Assembly: GCA_965249035.1 (NCBI GenBank)
Contig: CBDFKV010000007.1
Location: forward strand, 1-64,000
Direction of reading: 5' to 3'
DNA: 64,000 bases
From: CBDFKV01 sp965249035
Lineage (GTDB): Bacteria; Pseudomonadota; Gammaproteobacteria; Arenicellales; Poriferihabitantaceae
The translations under genes were made by a program, and so were the position numbers. This document shows positions 34,318 to 43,168 of the stretch, piece after piece. The notes below the pieces were generated by a model, which was not told the origin of the DNA, searched no databases, and saw nothing but the letters and a program-made list of their open reading frames with translations. Position 1 is the first letter of the stretch, and each line of letters begins with the position of its first letter.

Positions 34318-36624
34318 TTATTCAATGACTGTAGCACCATTTTCTTCAAGGTGAGTCTTAGCTCGCAGACCCAAGTCAGCAGTCTTAACTTGATACTGCC
34401 ACCATTGGTTGGCCCAACCCATCGCCTTGTTCCAATCGCCTTCTGTAGCAAAACCTTCTGCTTTAGTTTTGGCGTCTTCAGCAAAGCCCAATTGGTCAGT
34501 CGCGTCTTCTACCAAGGCAACCACGATGGGGAAGTCTTTGAAGTTGCGGCTGGTGATAAAGCCGACCACGGAATCAATAACTTCTTGTGTCGCCACGTTA
34601 GTTTTCACCTGCGTGTTGTAATCTTCCTCGGTGTATTGTGTACCCTCAACCAGCGCGACATCGTCAGCTACGTAGCCCTTAGGCTGAACTAACAGATAAC
34701 CCTGCATTTCAAGGTGCAGTGCAGAACAGAACTCGGTGCAGTAGTAAGGGTAAACACCCGCTTTTTCCGCAACGAAAGTGGCGCTTGCCGTTTTGCCTGG
34801 CTCGATAGACAACTGAACATTTTGCCCATACATCGCAAAACCGTGTACTTCATCTTGAGCGCGCTCGAGGTTCGTCAAGTGAATAGAAACGGTGTCGCCT
34901 TCCGTCACTTCGATAATTTCCGGCGTGATATGTGAACGGATGGTGGTGCCGTATACATGAACGGTACAGTTATCGCCTTCACAAGAGCGTTCAATTTTTT
35001 CGCGGCCCGCACGTGTCTTCCACTGTGATTTCTCATCGGTACGTGAGTTAGTGCCCGACTTGTAGCGAACGATAGGGGTCAGCTTGTCAGCCTTAATCGC
35101 TGATACATAATGTGGCTCACCCAGCGGAACTGGCATGTCATACAACAACACCATCTTGTCACCACTGATATCGATCAACTGGTGATTTTGTGGGTGTAGC
35201 GGGCCAACCGGGTTAAAGCGGTCGATTGACAGCTTGTTTAACGCCACCAAGTACTTACCATCAGGAGACTTGGAGTCACCTTCCATGGTCATCAAGTGGC
35301 CAACGTTATAGTGAATGGCTAGCTGATCCAATACTTTACCTTCACAGTAATCCCATTTTGTGATCATTGAGTCCACATAAATGGAGGTGTAGGCGACACA
35401 TTCTTTGGAATCAAACTGGGTGTGCAGTGGGCCAAGGCCAACGCTGACCGATAGATCTAGCACGGTGTCGATCGCAATGATCGGTATACCATAGTCGTCA
35501 TTACTTTCAAATGTCTTGTTGGCAATCGCACCTTGGATTTTCTCCCAGCTGTATACCCAGGTATGGCTGTCTAACTTACCACTGATGATGATCTGAGAAC
35601 CGCTCGGGGTGACATCAACACCGTGGGGGCTTTTTGGCTCTGGGATTAAGAACAAGAGGTCGTTAGCAACGGCTTCTTCTATAGAGATTAGGGTAGAGCC
35701 ATTGACTTCTTTACCAATCGTTCCCGCAGCGACTAGCTCAGCGGCTTTTTGCCAATGAGTGACGTGCAAGAAATCGGTGTCTTTGGAGGAGCAACCTGCC
35801 TCAAAAGGTGGTCGGCCTTTTTCAATGCCACCAATATAACGCTCTGAGCAAAACGAGTTAGTGAAGCCCCAGCCCATAGATGGACCTTTGCCGGCGTCGG
35901 ACAAGTCTTGGCTATAAGGAGGCATTTCAAAGGTAAATGAATTTTCAGGCTCTAATCGACCGATTTCTTTATTAAACTTCCAATAAGTTAAGCCACCGCG
36001 ATACTCATCGTTGAATTGGCTGAGTGGCACAAACTCCTTGCTGTAGGGTGCAGCGTATTGCGCGGCTTCCATCACGTATTCAGTATTGGGTGTAACGAAG
36101 GCACCACCGTGGGCAGATTTAAAGTACGGGTTGACGACCATCTGCTTAGTTTCAAAGTCGTGCAAGTCGACGACGGCAATCCGGGGGTTTGCTTTGTCGT
36201 TAATGAAGACGTATCGACCGTCATATTCGCCGTCTGCTTCAGAGAACGCAGGGTGGTGAGTATCACCATAGGTAATATCTTTGCCGTTGGTTCGGCCTTG
36301 GGCCATGACTGCTTTTGACTCATCGTCAAAACCGTAGCCTTGCCACGGCTCGGGAGTGAATACAGCGATATACTTTAAGATGCGCATTGAGGGCACACCA
36401 TAAACAATCATCTGTCCACTTTGCCCGCCTGAACTAAAGGCGAGGTATTCGTCGCGTCCACCGGTGGGGGTGTACGTTTTAGCGGCGGCCAAGATGTCTT
36501 TCTCGGTCAAGCCGCGCGCCTGCATAACATCTTGCAGCGCATCTTGTGCCAGTGCGGAGCCTGCGGCAAGTCCGAGCACTGAGGTGGCCACAGAGGCCAT
36601 CAGAATATTTTGGAAGGATTTCAT
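34318..36624 (-). CDS. nosZ: NosZ, nitrous oxide reductase, clade II (Sec-exported) type
   Basis: 768 residues. The N-terminus is a Sec signal peptide (SVLGLAAGSALA-Q) with no twin-Arg motif, a mark of clade II NosZ. The seven-bladed propeller holding CuZ has DTHHP, SAHGGAFV, SPHGVDVTPSG and LGPLHTQFDSK. The C-terminal cupredoxin domain has the CuA ligands C629, C633, H637 and M640 (CTEFCSALHLEM). It reduces N2O to N2 in the periplasm. Unlike clade I enzymes, which end about 20 residues after CuA, it continues ~120 residues as an acidic, probably helical tail without any CxxCH haem motif. No nosR is near. Regulation: DNR/FNR box at 36807. Confidence 0.95.
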   Translation of the reverse strand: MKSFQNILMASVATSVLGLAAGSALAQDALQDVMQARGLTEKDILAAAKTYTPTGGRDEYLAFSSGGQSGQMIVYGVPSMRILKYIAVFTPEPWQGYGFDDESKAVMAQGRTNGKDITYGDTHHPAFSEADGEYDGRYVFINDKANPRIAVVDLHDFETKQMVVNPYFKSAHGGAFVTPNTEYVMEAAQYAAPYSKEFVPLSQFNDEYRGGLTYWKFNKEIGRLEPENSFTFEMPPYSQDLSDAGKGPSMGWGFTNSFCSERYIGGIEKGRPPFEAGCSSKDTDFLHVTHWQKAAELVAAGTIGKEVNGSTLISIEEAVANDLLFLIPEPKSPHGVDVTPSGSQIIISGKLDSHTWVYSWEKIQGAIANKTFESNDDYGIPIIAIDTVLDLSVSVGLGPLHTQFDSKECVAYTSIYVDSMITKWDYCEGKVLDQLAIHYNVGHLMTMEGDSKSPDGKYLVALNKLSIDRFNPVGPLHPQNHQLIDISGDKMVLLYDMPVPLGEPHYVSAIKADKLTPIVRYKSGTNSRTDEKSQWKTRAGREKIERSCEGDNCTVHVYGTTIRSHITPEIIEVTEGDTVSIHLTNLERAQDEVHGFAMYGQNVQLSIEPGKTASATFVAEKAGVYPYYCTEFCSALHLEMQGYLLVQPKGYVADDVALVEGTQYTEEDYNTQVKTNVATQEVIDSVVGFITSRNFKDFPIVVALVEDATDQLGFAEDAKTKAEGFATEGDWNKAMGWANQWWQYQVKTADLGLRAKTHLEENGATVIE

Positions 36625-36806
36625 ATAAAATTTACTCTAAACTAATGGTAAAAAGAAGCTCGCAAATCCGCGCGACCCCATTAATGACAGTGGTTCACGC
36701 GATGCAATGTTGGCTACATTTACTTCTGCTAGGTGCTAATTTGTGCGGGATAAATAGAGAGCCCCACAGCCGCATAATAGCCTAACGGCAGGACTGCTTC
36801 GAAGCC

Positions 36807-36820
36807 TTGATATACGTCAA
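36807..36820 (-). promoter_or_regulatory. DNR/FNR-type operator upstream of nosZ
   Basis: TTGATATACGTCAA fits TTGAT-N4-(A/G)TCAA, the palindrome bound by CRP/FNR-family regulators such as FNR and DNR/NNR. It lies about 185 bp before the nosZ ATG, inside the 215-bp gap between nosZ and the UbiA-like gene. Oxygen limitation and/or NO are the expected signals. Confidence 0.7.
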
Positions 36821-36839
36821 CCTTGGAGATCAAATTTGC

Positions 36840-37670
36840 TTATAGGCCAACAAGATAGGCCAAACCAAATAGCAGAAAAAAGCGACCAGTGAGCGGTGTT
36901 AAGCGTTGTCGTTGCTCAGAGTAAAGCGAGCGCCACAACCAAGGCAGTAAAACCAGCGGCAGGAGCAATAAATAGGGTGGGGCGATTAGGCCAGTAAGCG
37001 CTAGCGCCAGTGCCAATAAATATGCCAGTAACACAAGGCCCCAATACAGGAGGCGCGCTTTATCCAAGCCTAACCGAACGCTGACAGTGTGCATCTGGTG
37101 TTGGCGGTCATGGCTGATGTCGCGGATTTCATTGCTTAGGAGGAGCAATGCAATCAACGCGCTGATCGGTAAGGAAAGCCAAAAGACTAGCCAGCCCAAC
37201 TGGCCGCTCATGACGTAGTAACTGGCGGGGATCATGGTAATGCCCATCAATATCACCACCAAAATCAGCGCAAAGCCACGTTGCTTAAAGTTAAAAGGCC
37301 CGAAGTTATAGCTTAAAGCAGCGATTGCCGATAAACCGAATACCAACAGTAGTGGCCAGCCTCTTAGGATGATAAAGACAATGCCAATAAGAGCCGCACC
37401 AATAATCATGGCAATACCCACCCATGCATTGATATGAATAATGCGTCGTTCAGCTAAATGATCGGTCCCCAGTAGCGGCAGATCCTCAAGATCGTTGATT
37501 AAATTCATCCCCGCCTGTGCCAGCAAGCCCGCCGCAATAATACCTAACGCGACCCACGCTGACTGATAGCCATCAAGCCAGGCCAAACGAACGCCCACGC
37601 CGCACGCGACCAAAGCAACCGCCAGGGAAAAAGGGCGTAGTGCTTTGATGAAACGGTAATCTTTAGCCAT
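36840..37670 (-). CDS. UbiA-superfamily prenyltransferase (possibly MenA-like)
   Basis: 276 residues, eight or nine TM segments. The two Asp-rich motifs of the superfamily are visible: NLINDLEDLPLLGTD near 55-70 and NEIRDISHDRQ near 180-190, which bind Mg2+ and the prenyl diphosphate. The opening FIKALRPFSLAVAL resembles MenA (1,4-dihydroxy-2-naphthoate prenyltransferase), but UbiA-like enzymes of other pathways cannot be excluded. It overlaps the BASS transporter gene by 8 bp and is upstream of nosZ on the same strand. Confidence 0.75.
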   Translation of the reverse strand: MAKDYRFIKALRPFSLAVALVACGVGVRLAWLDGYQSAWVALGIIAAGLLAQAGMNLINDLEDLPLLGTDHLAERRIIHINAWVGIAMIIGAALIGIVFIILRGWPLLLVFGLSAIAALSYNFGPFNFKQRGFALILVVILMGITMIPASYYVMSGQLGWLVFWLSLPISALIALLLLSNEIRDISHDRQHQMHTVSVRLGLDKARLLYWGLVLLAYLLALALALTGLIAPPYLLLLPLVLLPWLWRSLYSEQRQRLTPLTGRFFLLFGLAYLVGL

Positions 37671-38511
37671 GGTTGGTTACGCTATAGACAAATACAGGGA
37701 TCAGCATGAGCAAGCCGTACATAATGGGTGCGGCGGACATAGCCGGGTTGTGTAACACGCCTTGGGTGACCACCAGTGCCATGCCACCATTTTGCATCCC
37801 TACTTCGATGGCAATGGTTTTGCGGTCAGGGCGGGTCAACTTTCCGACCTTGGCGATGAGCCAAGCAAGTAGCATGGCGAAGACAATCATGGCGATAGCT
37901 GCAGGCCCGATGGTTTCAAGCATCATGGGCATATTGTGCCAATACAAAGAGATCATTGCTGCAATAACGCTCATAAAAAGCAGTACCGAAAGGCGATAAA
38001 TTCTAGGTTGCCAGTGCCTACACTGGTCGCTGAATGTTGAATTCCAAATAATCCCTATAGTGACAGGAAGCACAGTGATTATTGCAAGGCGCTTAATAGT
38101 TAGCAGCAAAGGTATGCTTATTGCTTTGGCTTCGCCAGCAAAGTGCAAGAGAGCCAGCTCGCTTAAGATAGGAATGGTGAATGGCGTAATGATACTGGCA
38201 AAAGCGGTCAGGCTAATGGATAGCGGTACGTTGCCTTTAGCGATATGGCTAAATAAGTTGCTGGTGGTGCCACCTGGGCAGAAGCTCAGGATCATCAAGC
38301 CAGCGGCAAGTAGTGGTGGCAAGTGAAATACGTAAATAACTGCGTATGCAATTAAAGGCACCAGCAGTAGCTGGCCGCTAATGCCAATCAGGAAGGCACG
38401 CGGATACTCAACAATTCTGGCAAAATCAGCCCATCGCAATGTCATGCCCATGCTGAGCATAATTAACGCAAGTGCCACCGGTAAACCAATCTGTACGTAA
38501 GGGAGAATCAC
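37663..38511 (-). CDS. Bile acid:sodium symporter (BASS) family transporter
   Basis: 282 residues, nine or ten TM segments. FCPGGTTSNLFSHIAKGNVPLSISLTA and IEVGMQNGGMALVVT are the two crossover-helix signatures of BASS/ASBT proteins that hold the Na+ sites. Substrates in bacteria include pantoate and other organic anions; none can be assigned here. First gene of a two-gene operon with the UbiA-like gene (8-bp overlap). Confidence 0.82.
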   Translation of the reverse strand: MILPYVQIGLPVALALIMLSMGMTLRWADFARIVEYPRAFLIGISGQLLLVPLIAYAVIYVFHLPPLLAAGLMILSFCPGGTTSNLFSHIAKGNVPLSISLTAFASIITPFTIPILSELALLHFAGEAKAISIPLLLTIKRLAIITVLPVTIGIIWNSTFSDQCRHWQPRIYRLSVLLFMSVIAAMISLYWHNMPMMLETIGPAAIAMIVFAMLLAWLIAKVGKLTRPDRKTIAIEVGMQNGGMALVVTQGVLHNPAMSAAPIMYGLLMLIPVFVYSVTNHG

Positions 38512-38953
38512 TATTAATAATAAACTGTATGTTTTTGTTATTTAGTATTTATATTGTGTTTTATAGGTCGATAACGGCTTGGAAGATGACATTCCGCATG
38601 TCCATTACGTGATATTCTAAATGGTTTCATTGACACTTGGCTATAGCCTTGACGGCACTCATTAAATCCCAATATCTAGCTTCTGGCCTTGATCAAAATC
38701 AGTGCGAGTTCTGTGCCCTGTGTTGGATTTGCGGATTGTAGCCATTGTCAGTTTGATTTGTTGGTCTGTAGGCCGAAATGAGCGTGAAACTGACGCCGGC
38801 GAAGGTTTAGTCAGGATAACTCAGAAAACAGAGTGCAATGAGATAGCGTTTGAGTTATAAAACAGCGCTGTTTCGTTAGCAGGATAGATAATGGATTGGA
38901 TCTATTGATGTCTGACCAAAGCAGCGCTAATCTTATACATGATAAGTCACCCT
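38512..38953. other. Intergenic region upstream of the BASS gene and of tRNA-Thr
   Basis: 442 bp without a convincing gene. It should contain the minus-strand promoter of the BASS-UbiA operon and the plus-strand promoter of tRNA-Thr. An FNR-like palindrome is listed separately at 38689-38702. AT-rich sequence at 38512-38565 directly precedes the BASS start. Confidence 0.6.
38689..38702. promoter_or_regulatory. FNR-like palindrome upstream of BASS-UbiA operon
   Basis: TTGATCAAAATCAG matches TTGAT-N4-ATCAA at 9 of 10 positions. It lies about 178 bp before the BASS start, close to the distance of the nosZ box from nosZ. A single near-match could arise by chance. Confidence 0.35.
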
Positions 38954-39029
<76 letters not shown>

Positions 39030-39378
39030 TATAATCAATAACTTACATGATTTCAGGGCGTCCGTTTTTGATCAAACAGTGCCTTTCAAAAAATTACTAT
39101 CTGAGCAGGTTCCTCCGATAATTTCAGTTGGTTACCATGCTAATAGTATCCGTTAGCAGGTTGGGTGCGTGATTGGAAGGCTTCAATTGATCTTAGGGCT
39201 TTCTTTGCAGGTGTGAGGTGCTGGGTTATTTCAGCAGCAAAAAAAATTGAGACCGAATACGGAAACCTTAATGTTTCGACGCCAGGAAATGACCGCACCG
39301 GCTTGAAGCGAATCAAGGAATGGTGGGGTGATTTAGATCTGGCCTCACGAGCGACAGTTGATATAATTCTTGGCATCA
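39030..39378. other. Unassigned 349-bp stretch between tRNA-Thr and tRNA-Arg
   Basis: No gene can be supported. Short frames on both strands (e.g. 39165-39401 plus) run into tRNA-Arg and have no ribosome-binding site or recognisable domain. The end holds TGATATAAT (TATAAT at 39362-39367), an extended -10 element about 12 nt before tRNA-Arg and its probable promoter. No integrase or attachment repeat was seen. Confidence 0.5.
39359..39367 (+). promoter_or_regulatory. Extended -10 promoter element of tRNA-Arg
   Basis: TGATATAAT (TGN plus perfect TATAAT at 39362-39367) lies 12 nt before the mature tRNA 5' end. No good -35 was found, which is acceptable for an extended -10 promoter. Confidence 0.5.
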
Positions 39379-39455
39379 GTCCCTGTGGCACAATTGGATA
39401 GCGCAACGCCCTCCTAAGGCGTAGGTTACAGGTTCAACTCCTGTCAGGGACGCCA
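39379..39455 (+). tRNA. tRNA-Arg (anticodon CCT)
   Basis: Acceptor GTCCCTG/CAGGGAC, D arm GGCACAATTGGATAGC, anticodon arm ACGCC-CTCCTAA-GGCGT (anticodon CCT), T arm ACAGGTTCAACTCCTGT, CCA at 39453-39455. It decodes AGG. Confidence 0.95.
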
Positions 39456-39730
39456 TTTCTTACACTTAGAGCATTGGATTGTCGTTTAAAACTCTCGGGA
39501 AATGGTGTGTAGCATCATGTATTTATCTTCATTCCCGCCGCAATTTCGAGTCACCGATGTAACGCCGTAAGTGTCGCTCCTACGATCCATTCGCTAATTA
39601 ATAATGTGGTTTACTAACAATCATAATCCGAGTAGGGTCAAACTCGAGAATTAGTAGCTCGTTGGGCGATCTTACGAAACGACGATCGTTTGAGGAGTCG
39701 TTGGTGATAAAAATTAGGAGGAGAAAGAGA

Positions 39731-40747
39731 ATGATATTAAAAAAGTTAGTTTGTGTAGGAGCAGTTATAGCGGCTACAGTTACACCAGTTTATGCAGATA
39801 CGCTGGAAGAGGTGACATCCCGCGGTGTACTTAATTGTGGCGTGAGTGAAGGAGTTCCAGGTTTTTCAAATCCTGATGAAGCGGGTAATTGGGCAGGACT
39901 GGATTCAGATATTTGCCGCGCTGTCGCTTCAGCGATTTTCAATGATCCTAGTAAAGTTAATTTTGTGCCATTGGCGTCAAAGCAAAAGATTTTAGCGGTG
40001 GTGACTGGTCAAGTAGACTTAACATCGCGTACAACCACCTGGACCATGAAGCGCGATACCAAAGAAGGGGTCGATTTCACCACGGTTGTTTTCTATGATG
40101 GTCAGGGATTCATGACCCGAAAAGAAAATGGTATTAGCGATGGCAAGCAACTCGATGGTGCGTCGATTTGCGTCACTTCAGGTACAACCACCGAACTTAA
40201 CCTCGCCGATTTCGCTACTTCAAATGGCATAAGTGTTGAGGCGGTTGTTTTTGAAGGTAAGAAAGAGGCGGTTAATGCCTATCAATCGGGTCGCTGTGAT
40301 GCGTTGACGACGGATGCCAGCCAACTGACGGCGTTTCGCTCAACTATGGAAGATCCTGATGCTCACGTTATTTTGCCGCAATTGATCTCCAAGGAGCCAC
40401 TGGCGCCTTTGGTGCGTCACGGCGACAACAAGTGGAAAGACTTGGTAACTTGGGTCATCAATGGCTTGGTTACTGCAGAGGAGTTAGGGGTCACTCAGGC
40501 TAACGCAGCCGAGAGGGTGGCAAACTCAGAAAACCCGACGATACAACGTCTGTTGGGGGCTTCTGGAGACTATGGCAGTTATATTGGTCTTGAAAATGAC
40601 TGGATGCTAAAGGTAATTTCAAATATGGGCAACTATGGCGAGATTTTTGAGCGGAATTTGGGACAAGAGACCGCTTTAAAAATGGATCGCGGCAGTAATG
40701 CCTTACCGAAAGACGGCGGTTTGTTATACGTTCCAGCATTTCGATAA
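39731..40747 (+). CDS. aapJ: AapJ-type amino-acid ABC transporter substrate-binding protein
   Basis: 338 residues from the ATG at 39731, chosen because AGGAGG lies 9 nt upstream and a normal signal peptide follows (VGAVIAATVTPVYA-D); the frame open from 39662 adds only a charged leader. The mature protein is a class 3 solute-binding protein (TLEEVTSRGVLNCGVSEGVPGFSNPDEAGNWAGLDSD split over the first 50 residues; later GRCDALTTDASQLTAF). AapJ captures a broad range of L-amino acids. A hairpin separates it from aapQ, as usual for highly expressed binding proteins. Confidence 0.92.
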   Translation: MILKKLVCVGAVIAATVTPVYADTLEEVTSRGVLNCGVSEGVPGFSNPDEAGNWAGLDSDICRAVASAIFNDPSKVNFVPLASKQKILAVVTGQVDLTSRTTTWTMKRDTKEGVDFTTVVFYDGQGFMTRKENGISDGKQLDGASICVTSGTTTELNLADFATSNGISVEAVVFEGKKEAVNAYQSGRCDALTTDASQLTAFRSTMEDPDAHVILPQLISKEPLAPLVRHGDNKWKDLVTWVINGLVTAEELGVTQANAAERVANSENPTIQRLLGASGDYGSYIGLENDWMLKVISNMGNYGEIFERNLGQETALKMDRGSNALPKDGGLLYVPAFR

Positions 40748-40834
40748 TTCAACGTTCTGGGCATATGCACAGCTGCACAGCCCTGTGCTTTGCATATGCT
40801 CATCCGAATGTCGATAGAATTAGCGCCAAAATAG

Positions 40835-40875
40835 ACTAGCTGGCGGGAATTTGTCCCGCGTGTGCTAGTTGTTTT
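40835..40875 (+). terminator. Partial terminator between aapJ and aapQ
   Basis: ACTAGC (40835-40840) pairs with GCTAGT (40864-40869) and CGGGA with TCCCG inside, followed by TGTTTT. It would reduce read-through from aapJ into the permease genes. Confidence 0.65.
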
Positions 40876-40884
40876 GAGTTCAAA

Positions 40885-42024
40885 ATGACGCTCAAGCGAT
40901 TTAATTCATTTGCGCTGCAAGTCTTGTTTATGGCGGTGATCGTCTGGGCGATTTATGCGCTCATGCTGACCACGAAGGCGAACCTGGAAGCACGTCATGT
41001 CGAATCTGGCTTTGAGTTTCTCTCGCAGCGTGCCGGGATTCCGATCAATGTGTCACTCATAGAATATTCGCCAAGCGATACTTATGGGCGAGCCTTTTTG
41101 GTCGGTATCGTCAATACGATTTATACCTCGATCTTCTGCATTATTTTTGCAACGCTGATTGGTATTGTCATGGGGGTCGCGCAGGTATCCAGCAATTTAC
41201 TGATCGCTAAATTAGCTGAAATCTATGTCGAGATCCTACGTAATATCCCACTACTGTTAACGCTGCTGTTTATCTATGGGGTAGTGTTGGCTGGGTTGCC
41301 GTCAGTTCGTGATGCCTGGGAGTTCTTGCCCAGTTGGTTTCTAAGCCAGCGTGGAATCTATTTCCCAAAACCCATTCCTACCCAAGGATTTGGAATCGTC
41401 ATCGGTACGTTTGTGGCAGCTATCGTGGCAGCTATTTTATATACACGCTGGGCCAACAGAAAACAGTACAACACCGGTCATATTTCGCCAGTTATCCGCA
41501 CTAATCTGGCTATTTTGTTGCTAGTCCCGTTAATTGCGTTCCTGCTGATGGGGCAGCCACTTGCCTGGGATACTCCGGCACTTGGGGGCTTTAATTTCAA
41601 AGGAGGGATGAAACTAACGCCGGAATTCATTGCACTGGTTGTGGGGCTGTCATTGTATCGCGGGGCGTTCATTGCAGAGAACGTACGAAGTGGCATTTTG
41701 GCTGTTTCCAAAGGTGAAACGGAAGCCGCTAACGCACTAGGTTTGGAACCCGGTCGGGTGATGCGGTCGATCACCTTGCCGCAGGCGCTACGGACCATCA
41801 TCCCGGCAACCACAAATGATTACGCCAGTATTGTCAAAGATTCATCACTCGCGATCGCGATAGGGTTTGCCGATATGGTTTCTGTTGGCGGCACCATGAT
41901 TGGCCAAAATGGTCAGGCGATTGAGGTGATTGCGATCTGGATGGCGGTTTACCTGACGATTAATCTGGTTATTTCTGTTGGCATGAATATCGCCAACAGT
42001 AAGTTTCAGATTGTGGAGCGTTAG
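40885..42024 (+). CDS. aapQ: AapQ-type amino-acid ABC transporter permease
   Basis: 379 residues, longer than typical HisMQ-type permeases as is usual for AapQ. TM segments near 10-30 and 75-110 precede and several others follow; the permease EAA-like loop is GETEAANALGLEPGRVMRSITLPQALRTIIPA near 275-305. It forms the channel with AapM. aapM starts 2 bp after its stop. Confidence 0.9.
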   Translation: MTLKRFNSFALQVLFMAVIVWAIYALMLTTKANLEARHVESGFEFLSQRAGIPINVSLIEYSPSDTYGRAFLVGIVNTIYTSIFCIIFATLIGIVMGVAQVSSNLLIAKLAEIYVEILRNIPLLLTLLFIYGVVLAGLPSVRDAWEFLPSWFLSQRGIYFPKPIPTQGFGIVIGTFVAAIVAAILYTRWANRKQYNTGHISPVIRTNLAILLLVPLIAFLLMGQPLAWDTPALGGFNFKGGMKLTPEFIALVVGLSLYRGAFIAENVRSGILAVSKGETEAANALGLEPGRVMRSITLPQALRTIIPATTNDYASIVKDSSLAIAIGFADMVSVGGTMIGQNGQAIEVIAIWMAVYLTINLVISVGMNIANSKFQIVER

Positions 42025-42026
42025 CG

Positions 42027-43118
42027 ATGGCCGTTCAGATTTTTCAACCCGCGCCTGATCTGCCACCACCACTTGGGCAAGTGGGTTTTCTGCGTTGGTT
42101 AAAACAAAGCTTTTTCAAGGATGCCTTAAGTAGTTTTCTGACCGTGCTTGGTCTGATATTCGTTTATCAAATAACAGGGCCTATTCTGAGTTGGTTTCTG
42201 CTTGATGCAGAGTTTAGCGGTGATGCCCAGGCCTGTAAGGAGGCGGGTGGTGCTTGCTGGTCATTTGTCAAATCGCAGGTACGGTTGTTTCTGTTTGGTC
42301 CCTATCCACGTGACCTGCTATGGCGGCCTTCGCTGGCTGGCGTGTTGTTGGCCAGCACGTTCGCGATTACTGCGTTCCGGTGGGTTTCAGTCCGGCGTAT
42401 CGTTATGCTCTGGACACTATTAGTGGTTGTCTCTTACTGGCTATTTGCAGGTGGGTTTGGCTTACAAGCGGTGTCAACTACCAAATGGGGCGGGTTGATG
42501 CTCACCCTGATGCTATCCGTGGTTGGCATTTTATGCTCCATTCCCTTTGGGATATTGCTCGCCTTGGGCAGGCGTTCAAAATTTGCAGCGGTTAGCTTTC
42601 TTTCAACCGCCATCATCGAATGCATTCGCGGAATTCCACTGGTGACCATCTTATTTATGGCGACCATATTATTACCGCTGTTTCTAGTCGACGGTGTGCA
42701 GTTGGGAACGGTAATGCGGGTGCAGATAGGGATTATTATTTTTTCCTCGGCGTATATCGCTGAGGTCGTGCGCGGAGGGTTGCAAGGCGTTGATCGGGGG
42801 CAAACAGAAGCAGCCAACGCTTTAGCGCTCTCATCCTGGCAAACGACCGCCTTTATCATCTTGCCACAGGCATTGGCTAATGTGCTGTCCCCTTTAGTTG
42901 GTCGCTGCATTGCCTTGCTAAAAGATACAACCCTAGTAATTGTTATCGGTTTGCTGGACTTTTTAGGGATCGCGAAAGCTGCATCACAGAATCCAGAATG
43001 GTTGGGGTTTGAAGCAGAAGCGTTTGTTTTCTGTGCCGCTGTCTATTGGGTGATGTGTTTCGGACTTAGTCGTTACGGACGAAGCTTGGAAAAAATAGGC
43101 GCATCTAAAAAGCACTAA
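42027..43118 (+). CDS. aapM: AapM-type amino-acid ABC transporter permease
   Basis: 363 residues. The EAA loop GQTEAANALALSSWQTTAFIILPQALANVLSPL is near 255-290, with a typical C-terminal TM. It has the extra N-terminal TM and periplasmic region seen in AapM (about 35-110, with two Cys). Partner of AapQ. Confidence 0.9.
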   Translation: MAVQIFQPAPDLPPPLGQVGFLRWLKQSFFKDALSSFLTVLGLIFVYQITGPILSWFLLDAEFSGDAQACKEAGGACWSFVKSQVRLFLFGPYPRDLLWRPSLAGVLLASTFAITAFRWVSVRRIVMLWTLLVVVSYWLFAGGFGLQAVSTTKWGGLMLTLMLSVVGILCSIPFGILLALGRRSKFAAVSFLSTAIIECIRGIPLVTILFMATILLPLFLVDGVQLGTVMRVQIGIIIFSSAYIAEVVRGGLQGVDRGQTEAANALALSSWQTTAFIILPQALANVLSPLVGRCIALLKDTTLVIVIGLLDFLGIAKAASQNPEWLGFEAEAFVFCAAVYWVMCFGLSRYGRSLEKIGASKKH

Positions 43119-43168
43119 TTAAACATAGAGTTATACGAATATTCTAAGAATTAACCCAATAGATTGTT

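Noticed and set aside
39387..39402. TGGCAC...TTGG resembling a sigma54 promoter
   Set aside because: It is the D-arm region of tRNA-Arg and lacks the GC of the -12 element at correct spacing.
39140..39406. Frames of 78-88 codons on both strands around tRNA-Arg
   Set aside because: They overlap the tRNA, lack ribosome-binding sites and show no recognisable domain.
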